From the NCBI GenBank assembly GCA_964351745.1, contig CAYGPI010000085.1:1-10448 (forward strand): a stretch of DNA of 10,448 nucleotides, written 5' to 3'. The notes beneath the pieces are model-generated. The model ran no database searches and was not told where the DNA came from. It worked only from the letters and a program-made list of their open reading frames with translations. Positions within the stretch are counted from its first letter, which is position 1. The number at the start of each line of letters is the position of its first letter. The DNA comes from CAYNJF01 sp964351745. GTDB lineage: Bacteria; Pseudomonadota; Gammaproteobacteria; Berkiellales; Berkiellaceae. Position numbers and translations under genes: made by a program. Of this stretch, positions 6,171 through 10,448 are shown piece after piece.

Positions 6171-7286
6171 TTAGCTTGGCTCTTGCTTGTAACTTATACG
6201 ATAAATGGCTCCAGCTTTATCATCTGAAATTAAAAGCGATCCATCTGCCATAACCAGAACATCTGCCGGTCTGCCCCACGCTTCTGAGCTCGAAGACTCT
6301 TGCAGCCATCCACTTGCAAAAACTTGATACTGGTCTCTACCTTCTTGATCTGAGTCAATAAAAGTAATTCTATAGCCTCTGGGAACTGAGCTATTCCATG
6401 AGCCATGTTCAGCTATAAAGACTTTATTATGATATTTCCTAGGAAACATGGCGCCTGTATAAAAACGCATGCCTAAAGCTGCGACATGAGCTCCTAAATT
6501 AACTTGTGGCTTTGCAAAATCAGTGCATGGTCGCTCAATCCCAAATTCAGGATCAGATATTGTACCTGCGTGGCAAAATGGGTAGCCAAAGTGCATACCC
6601 GCTTGTGGCGCAGCATTGAGCTCATCAGAAGGCAGATCGTCACCCATCCAATCACGGCCGTTATCAGTAAACCAAAGTGCCTTTGTTGATGGGTGCCAAT
6701 CAAAACCAACGGTGTTTCTAACACCATGAGCAAAAATTTCCAGATTGGAACCATCTGGCTTCATACGCATGATACTTGCAAAACGCTTATCTGTTGACAG
6801 GCAATTATTACAAGGCGCTCCTACCGGCACATAAAGCCAATCATCTGGTCCAAAAGCAATGAATTTCCAGCCATGCTGCGTGTTCGTTGGGAGGCTATCA
6901 TTGACAATAATTGGCTCAGGCGGGTTGCTTAATCGCTCTTCTATATCATCAAATCTAAGAATTTTATTAACGGCGGAAACGTATAGAGAACCATCTCTAT
7001 ATGCCACACCAGCAGGCATTTGAAGGTTATCAGCGATCACATATAATTTCTTGTCAGGATTAACGGCATACACCTTACCCTCATGGCGCGAACCAACAAA
7101 CAAGGTCCCGTTAGCACTCATGGTCATTGCACGTGCATTAGGAATATTCTCAACGTAGGTTTCTATCTGAAATCCTGGAGGAAGTTGAATTTGGTTTAGC
7201 GGTAAAGGACTGGCTAGCGTTTCTATACTCAATAAACATAAGAATAGAAGCCATAATTTATTGAGTTTAATACCTTGTATTTTCAT
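6171..7286 (-). CDS. Periplasmic PQQ-dependent sugar dehydrogenase family protein (sorbosone/aldose dehydrogenase-like)
   Basis: This is an exported six-bladed beta-propeller oxidoreductase related to soluble glucose, aldose sugar and L-sorbosone dehydrogenases. Those enzymes oxidise an aldose or similar polyol with PQQ and pass electrons to the periplasmic chain. I prefer the ATG at 7286 (371 aa), with GGCGGG about 5 bases upstream; a GTG two codons earlier (7292) is also possible. In numbering from that GTG, residues 1-28 form a signal peptide ending in ETLAS. The propeller then shows the family's landmarks: H140 in QHGWKF (catalytic-base region), R192-N193 in HGVRNTVGFDWHP, the TDNGRDWMGDD loop (209-219) that binds calcium/PQQ in relatives, EHGSWN (295-300) and GRPADVL (340-346). 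A CNNC pair (161-164) and C240/C256 may form periplasmic disulfides. No PQQ biosynthesis gene is in the window. The gene is divergent from an exported alpha/beta hydrolase. The family is clear; the exact sugar is not. Confidence 0.88.
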   Translation of the reverse strand: MKIQGIKLNKLWLLFLCLLSIETLASPLPLNQIQLPPGFQIETYVENIPNARAMTMSANGTLFVGSRHEGKVYAVNPDKKLYVIADNLQMPAGVAYRDGSLYVSAVNKILRFDDIEERLSNPPEPIIVNDSLPTNTQHGWKFIAFGPDDWLYVPVGAPCNNCLSTDKRFASIMRMKPDGSNLEIFAHGVRNTVGFDWHPSTKALWFTDNGRDWMGDDLPSDELNAAPQAGMHFGYPFCHAGTISDPEFGIERPCTDFAKPQVNLGAHVAALGMRFYTGAMFPRKYHNKVFIAEHGSWNSSVPRGYRITFIDSDQEGRDQYQVFASGWLQESSSSEAWGRPADVLVMADGSLLISDDKAGAIYRISYKQEPS

Positions 7287-7292
7287 ATTCAC

Positions 7293-7466
7293 CCGCCCAT
7301 ATTATCAATACTCCACCTTTGACAGAAGAGCATTTAGGTTGAACTTAGCCTTTAAGTTTATAACTCTGTTAGATATCATATAACTTAAAGTTGCCACCGT
7401 AAATTCAAAGGTTAGATTGACTACTTGGCCTAAGCAATGACTTTTCTTCAATAAGGATCTTATAAA
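7293..7466. promoter_or_regulatory. Shared divergent regulatory region
   Basis: These bases separate the 5' ends of the dehydrogenase and hydrolase genes, so both promoters should lie here. A TTGACA occurs at 7319-7324 on the plus strand without a good -10 partner. TATAAC boxes (five of six matches) occur at 7359-7364 and 7379-7384 without good -35 partners. The AAGGAT about 8 bases before 7467 is a sound ribosome site for the hydrolase. Confidence 0.4.
7350..7390. repeat. Perfect 9-bp inverted repeat in the divergent promoter region
   Basis: CTTTAAGTT (7350-7358) and AACTTAAAG (7382-7390) are exact reverse complements. Their centres are 32 bp apart, close to three helical turns. A third, shorter AACTTA lies at 7342-7347, giving three related half-sites. 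The right arm overlaps a TATAAC box. This suits a dimeric or looping regulator of both genes, though the sites are AT-rich. Confidence 0.55.
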
Positions 7467-8240
7467 ATGTTAAAAAAGGGCATCAAGTTGTTAGCTGCTG
7501 TGCTACTAACTGTCTTTTCGACGCAATCTCTTCTAGCAGAGGTAAGCAAATCTTCAGTCAAGGGTCAGTATATCGATTATGAGGTTGATGGCACTTTCTA
7601 TCAAGGCTATCTATCAAAAGCCGCTTCTTCAAGAGGATTGGTTTTGTTAATCCATGACTGGGATGGATTAACAGATTACGAAATAAAGCGAGCTAAGATG
7701 CTTGCTGAAAGTGGTTATGATACCTTTGCAATCGACCTATATGGCAAAGGTGTTAGGCCGCAAGAAACGGGGGCCAAAAAGGCAGAAATGGCAAAGCTTT
7801 ATGAAGATCGAGCCAAAATGCGACACTTAATTTTAAAAGGTCTTTCAGAGGCTAGAAAGCTAAGCTCAAACGAAGCTATTGTCATGGGATATTGTTTTGG
7901 TGGAGCCGCTGTACTTGAACTCGCTCGTTCGGGTGAAGCACAAGATGTTAAAGGTTATGCAACCTTTCATGGAGGATTATCAACGCCTGAGGGTCAAAGC
8001 TATGCGACAGGTGCAGGTCCATTCTTTATCTCCCATGGAGGTGCAGACACTAGCATCACACTGAAGGATGTTGCCATGTTGGCACAAGAGCTTGAAGCTG
8101 TGGATGCAACTTATGATATTGAAATATACTCAGGGGCTCCCCATGCTTTTACTGTTTTTGACTCTCCAAATTATCAAGAAAAGGCTAATAAGAAGTCATG
8201 GTCAAGCTTTTTGAACTTTCTAAAAGACAATTTGGGTTAA
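7467..8240 (+). CDS. Exported dienelactone hydrolase family protein
   Basis: This 257-aa alpha/beta hydrolase belongs to the dienelactone hydrolase (DLH) family, whose members open lactones or cleave small esters with a Cys-Asp-His triad. All three residues are visible: nucleophile C143 in GYCFGG, D194 in SHGGADTSI, and H226 in GAPHAFTVFD. The LIHDWDGLTDYEIKRAKMLA block (61-80) supplies the oxyanion-hole region typical of DLH. Residues 1-24 form a Sec signal peptide (KKGIKLLAAVLLTVFSTQSLLA), so it acts in the periplasm or outside the cell, whereas classical chlorocatechol-pathway DLH is cytoplasmic. The start is supported by AAGGAT about 8 bases upstream. The gene is divergent from the periplasmic sugar dehydrogenase, and a shared role in lactone metabolism is conceivable. 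No catechol-pathway genes are present. The substrate cannot be told from the sequence. Confidence 0.9.
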   Translation: MLKKGIKLLAAVLLTVFSTQSLLAEVSKSSVKGQYIDYEVDGTFYQGYLSKAASSRGLVLLIHDWDGLTDYEIKRAKMLAESGYDTFAIDLYGKGVRPQETGAKKAEMAKLYEDRAKMRHLILKGLSEARKLSSNEAIVMGYCFGGAAVLELARSGEAQDVKGYATFHGGLSTPEGQSYATGAGPFFISHGGADTSITLKDVAMLAQELEAVDATYDIEIYSGAPHAFTVFDSPNYQEKANKKSWSSFLNFLKDNLG

Positions 8241-8286
8241 GCTATAGACTGTTAAGCACGGGCAGGCTAAGTTGCCTCAACCTCTG

Positions 8287-8316
8287 GCCTGAATCCCCCC
8301 TTTCCCCTATTCAGGC
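8287..8316. terminator. Hairpin with all-pyrimidine loop after the hydrolase gene
   Basis: GCCTGAAT (8287-8294) and ATTCAGGC (8309-8316) form a perfect 8-bp stem around a 14-base loop made only of C and T. It begins 46 bp after the hydrolase stop. There is no T-tract after the right arm, so it is not a classic intrinsic terminator. Further AGGC/GCCT pieces at 8263-8276 could form a competing stem. Ending the hydrolase transcript is its most likely job. Confidence 0.4.
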
Positions 8317-8466
8317 TGCGTCTTACCAGCAAAGCCAACGGTAAAATAACCAGCCTTGCACCAACACCACTATGAGAAGAGCTGCGCTTAATGATTTGCA
8401 AGCAAAGGATCCTTAAAGGCCATATTAGACTGCAAAGTAGATGCTTAAAGAATGGACATAATAGCT

Positions 8467-8472
8467 TATAAT
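8467..8472 (+). promoter_or_regulatory. Candidate -10 box of the peptidase/ATP-grasp pair
   Basis: A perfect TATAAT lies 60 bases before the annotated start, in an AT-rich stretch. No good -35 box sits 16-18 bases upstream (the nearest is TTAAAG), so this is a tentative promoter that would need an activator or would be weak. Confidence 0.3.
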
Positions 8473-8532
8473 TTTATATCGCAAACGGATACTTTTTCCT
8501 GAAAATCGTGTATAGATACTAAAACTAAAAGG

Positions 8533-9285
8533 ATGGACTCAACCCCTTTCACAACTATGAAGACAACTAACATTAAAGTTAACATGCGCACCCAGCCCAA
8601 CGATAGTACTTGTGGACCTACAAGTTTACACTCAATTTATAACTTCTATGGTTTACACGTATCTTTAACAGAGTTGATAAGGCAGGTAAACGTTTGCGAA
8701 GCCGGTGGTACTTTGGCGCCAATGCTTGGTTTGCATGCTCTTGAGCAAAAATTTAGCGCTTGCATCTATAGCTACAACTTAAACGTCTTTGATCCTTCTT
8801 GGTTCCACCCTAGAGCAATCTCTCACAAAAAATTGGTTTCTAAACTAACCCAGCAACTTACCTACAAGCACGACATTAAGTTGAGAGAAACAACGCTTGC
8901 CTATATAGATTACATAGAGAAAGGTGGCACCGTTAAGTTTAAAGATCTGACGGTAGGCTTATTAAAAAAATTCTTTGAGAAAAATATTCCACTGATTGTA
9001 GGCCTAAGTGCCACCTATTTGTATCAGAGCAGTCGTGAATATGAAAATACAGAAGGTCTGGCAGTCTATGATGATTTAATTGGGGAGCCATGTGGTCATT
9101 TTGTTGTGCTGTGTGGGTATGATGAAACGAAGCGACATATCGTTGTTGCAGATCCACATCGTGAAAACCCAATTTCACATGATAACTACTATAAAGTGAA
9201 TGTTAGCCGATTAATCAATGCCATTATGCTTGGTATTATTACTCATGACGCCAATATTCTCGTGTTAGAGCCAATCAATTCATAG
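8533..9285 (+). CDS. Peptidase C39-like family protein (DUF3335-like), partner of RimK-family ligase
   Basis: This is a 250-aa papain-like cysteine peptidase of the C39-like group. The C39 catalytic set is complete: Q21 (oxyanion hole, six residues before the nucleophile), C27 in STCGPTSL, H189 in PCGHFVVLCGYD and D207 in VVADPHRENP. There is no signal peptide, no membrane segment and no fused ABC transporter, so it is a stand-alone cytoplasmic protein, not a bacteriocin exporter. The start is uncertain: the ATG at 8533 has AAAAGG directly against it, which is too close for a normal ribosome site. The ATG at 8557 (MKTTNIKV) gives a start more like other members. The next gene, 17 bp downstream, encodes a RimK-family ATP-grasp protein, and this pairing recurs in other proteobacteria. 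In some relatives, as I recall, the peptidase is fused to a GNAT acetyltransferase; here it is not. The target peptide is unknown. Confidence 0.85.
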   Translation: MDSTPFTTMKTTNIKVNMRTQPNDSTCGPTSLHSIYNFYGLHVSLTELIRQVNVCEAGGTLAPMLGLHALEQKFSACIYSYNLNVFDPSWFHPRAISHKKLVSKLTQQLTYKHDIKLRETTLAYIDYIEKGGTVKFKDLTVGLLKKFFEKNIPLIVGLSATYLYQSSREYENTEGLAVYDDLIGEPCGHFVVLCGYDETKRHIVVADPHRENPISHDNYYKVNVSRLINAIMLGIITHDANILVLEPINS

Positions 9286-9302
9286 GAAAGATAATCGTTA
9301 AT

Positions 9303-10448
9303 ATGGATACCATTTTAGTTACAGATCAGCTTGAGAAATGGCAATTTGCTAATGAGTTTACTGAGGTTGTACAAGCGCTTGAGTACTTTTCAAACGCTTC
9401 CTATAGTAATCGAAAAAATTTACGTGTTATCAACGTTTGTAAGGATTATCAGTACCAATCTATAGGCTACTATGTTTCCCTCTTAGCTCAGGCTAGGCAC
9501 CACAAAGTTGTGCCTACAGCTTTATCTAGCTTAGATTTAAATAACCCTTTGGTAGCCTCCATTGCTGTCAATACATTAGATGAAGACATTGAAAAGTCAC
9601 TGAAACATATCAAATCAGAAGAATTTACTCTGAGTGTCTATTTTGGCAAAAATATGGCTCAACGATACCAACAGCTGTGTTACAAGCTTTATGGTATATT
9701 TCCAGCGCCATTGTTTAAAGTACTCTTCAAGAAGAAGCAGAATAAATGGACTATTAAAAAAATATCGGTCGTCAATATATCGACCATACCAGATTCACAT
9801 ATCGATTTTTTCCATCTATCTGCCAAAGAATATTTCAATAAGAAAAGATTTAAAACCTACAACTGTAAACAATACAAGTACTCCCTAGGCATACTATATA
9901 ACTCGAAAGAGCAAACCGCTCCGTCAGATGAGGCCGCTTTAAAAAAATTTGTTAAATCTGGTGAGGCTTTAGGCATTAACTGCGAATTGATTGAAAAGAG
10001 TGATTATAAATTCATTGCAGAATATGATGCGTTGTTTATTAGAGAAACAACCGCGGTCAATCACCATACCTATAAATTTTCAAGAAGAGCGCACGCCGAA
10101 GGTCTGGTCGTGATCGATGATCCAGAGTCCATTCTAAAATGTACCAACAAGGTCTATTTATCTGAATTATTAGAAAACCATAATATTCCGACACCAAAAA
10201 CTCATATTATTAGCCGATATAACTGGAAAGAGATGATCAACAAGGTCCAGATGCCTTGTGTCATCAAACTCCCAGATAGTGCTTTTTCATTGGGAGTCGT
10301 CAAAGCACATGATGAATCAGAGTTCGTGAAAATAACATCTCAGTTTTTTAAACGTTCGGATTTAATCATTGTTCAATCATTCATGTTGACTGAATATGAC
10401 TGGCGTATAGGTGTCCTAAACAATAAAGCTATCTATGCATGCAAATAT
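9303..10448 (+). CDS. RimK-family ATP-grasp ligase with N-terminal RLAN domain, C-terminus cut by window edge
   Basis: I translated 382 uninterrupted codons from the ATG at 9303 to the window end; no stop is reached. The first 180 or so residues match the RLAN (RimK-like ATP-grasp N-terminal) type, with RVINVCKDYQYQSIGYYVSLLAQARHHKVVP (split: 41-60 and 61-71) as the marker block. A pre-ATP-grasp region follows (about 210-270: AALKKFVKSGEALGINCELI and ALFIRETTAVNHHTYKFSRRA). ATP-grasp elements come next: DDPESILKCTNKVYLSELL with K283, IPTPKT (295-300), the nucleotide-binding lysine K322 in CVIKLPDSAFSLGVVK, and TEYDWRIGVLNNKAIYACKY (363-382). The metal-binding Glu/Asn residues should lie past the right edge. 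RimK-type enzymes join an amino acid, often glutamate, to a carboxylate using ATP. Here the acceptor is unknown. It is co-directional with the C39-like peptidase 17 bp upstream; AGGAAAG lies 12 bases before the ATG, a slightly long spacing. Confidence 0.93.
   Translation, partial: MDTILVTDQLEKWQFANEFTEVVQALEYFSNASYSNRKNLRVINVCKDYQYQSIGYYVSLLAQARHHKVVPTALSSLDLNNPLVASIAVNTLDEDIEKSLKHIKSEEFTLSVYFGKNMAQRYQQLCYKLYGIFPAPLFKVLFKKKQNKWTIKKISVVNISTIPDSHIDFFHLSAKEYFNKKRFKTYNCKQYKYSLGILYNSKEQTAPSDEAALKKFVKSGEALGINCELIEKSDYKFIAEYDALFIRETTAVNHHTYKFSRRAHAEGLVVIDDPESILKCTNKVYLSELLENHNIPTPKTHIISRYNWKEMINKVQMPCVIKLPDSAFSLGVVKAHDESEFVKITSQFFKRSDLIIVQSFMLTEYDWRIGVLNNKAIYACKY

Larger units (their letters stand above)
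8241..8532. other. Intergenic region upstream of the peptidase gene
   Basis: It holds the hairpin at 8287-8316, a 10-bp palindrome AAGGATCCTT near 8405, and a TATAAT box near its right end. No gene is convincing here. The only small plus-strand frame (14 codons, beginning ATGAGAAGA near 8370) has no ribosome site. Confidence 0.45.

Noticed and set aside
6494..6754. Open frames on both strands inside the sugar dehydrogenase gene
   Set aside because: Shadow frames of a gene with clear family motifs; no independent ribosome site or protein-like pattern.
8370..8415. Small 14-codon plus-strand frame in the gap before the peptidase
   Set aside because: No ribosome site, too short, and no precursor-peptide pattern, although a peptide substrate for the neighbouring peptidase and ligase would have been attractive.
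8939..9178. Minus-strand 79-codon frame antisense to the peptidase
   Set aside because: Antisense shadow; it overlaps the conserved His and Asp catalytic blocks of the real gene.
8533..9285. Bacteriocin or microcin export system (C39 peptidase plus ABC exporter at 2981-6003)
   Set aside because: The C39-like protein is not fused to an ABC transporter, the exporter operon is 2.5 kb away on the other strand with other genes between, and no double-glycine leader peptide gene was found.
9634..9888. Plus-strand 84-codon frame starting at 9634
   Set aside because: The RimK-family ATP-grasp frame runs through this stretch without a break and matches its family; this frame is an out-of-register shadow.

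Overview
The window comes from a Gram-negative, AT-rich bacterium, most likely a gammaproteobacterium. The evidence is Sec and lipoprotein signal peptides, a YbhG/YhiI-type exporter, a class D beta-lactamase, a periplasmic PQQ-type sugar dehydrogenase, and a C39-like peptidase next to a RimK-family ATP-grasp gene. I cannot assign a genus from sequence alone. No rRNA, tRNA, CRISPR array, transposase or integrase was seen, so this looks like chromosomal accessory or housekeeping sequence, not a mobile element.

Layout, left to right: (1) A minus-strand two-gene operon reads off the left edge: a PAP2-family membrane phosphatase (603-1463), then a class D (OXA-type) beta-lactamase (581 to beyond position 1). 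A strong sigma70-like promoter lies at 1495-1524. (2) A gap of about 490 bp holds that promoter and a 41-codon open stretch that may be a gene remnant. (3) A plus-strand secreted DUF4015-type, glycosidase-like protein (1956-2855) faces a minus-strand three-gene exporter operon across a hairpin at 2889-2922. The operon, in order of transcription, is an HlyD-family lipoprotein (6003-5038), an ABC ATPase (5031-4108) and an ABC-2 permease (4111-2981). (4) A minus-strand periplasmic PQQ-type sugar dehydrogenase (7286-6171) and a plus-strand exported dienelactone-hydrolase-like enzyme (7467-8240) are divergent. They share a 180-bp intergenic region with a perfect 9-bp inverted repeat. (5) A plus-strand pair closes the window: a C39-like cysteine peptidase (8533-9285) and a RimK-family ATP-grasp ligase with an N-terminal RLAN domain (9303 to beyond the right edge).

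How the parts may work together (inference): the left operon couples a lipid-phosphate phosphatase, possibly acting on the undecaprenyl carrier, with a beta-lactamase, so both products would touch cell-wall biology. The exporter operon encodes a tripartite-type drug or metabolite efflux unit with only one permease. The divergent oxidase/hydrolase pair could make and then open a sugar lactone in the periplasm. The peptidase/ATP-grasp pair is the best candidate for a poorly described system: it has the parts expected for ATP-dependent amide-bond formation and cleavage of an unknown peptide, and its substrate is unknown.
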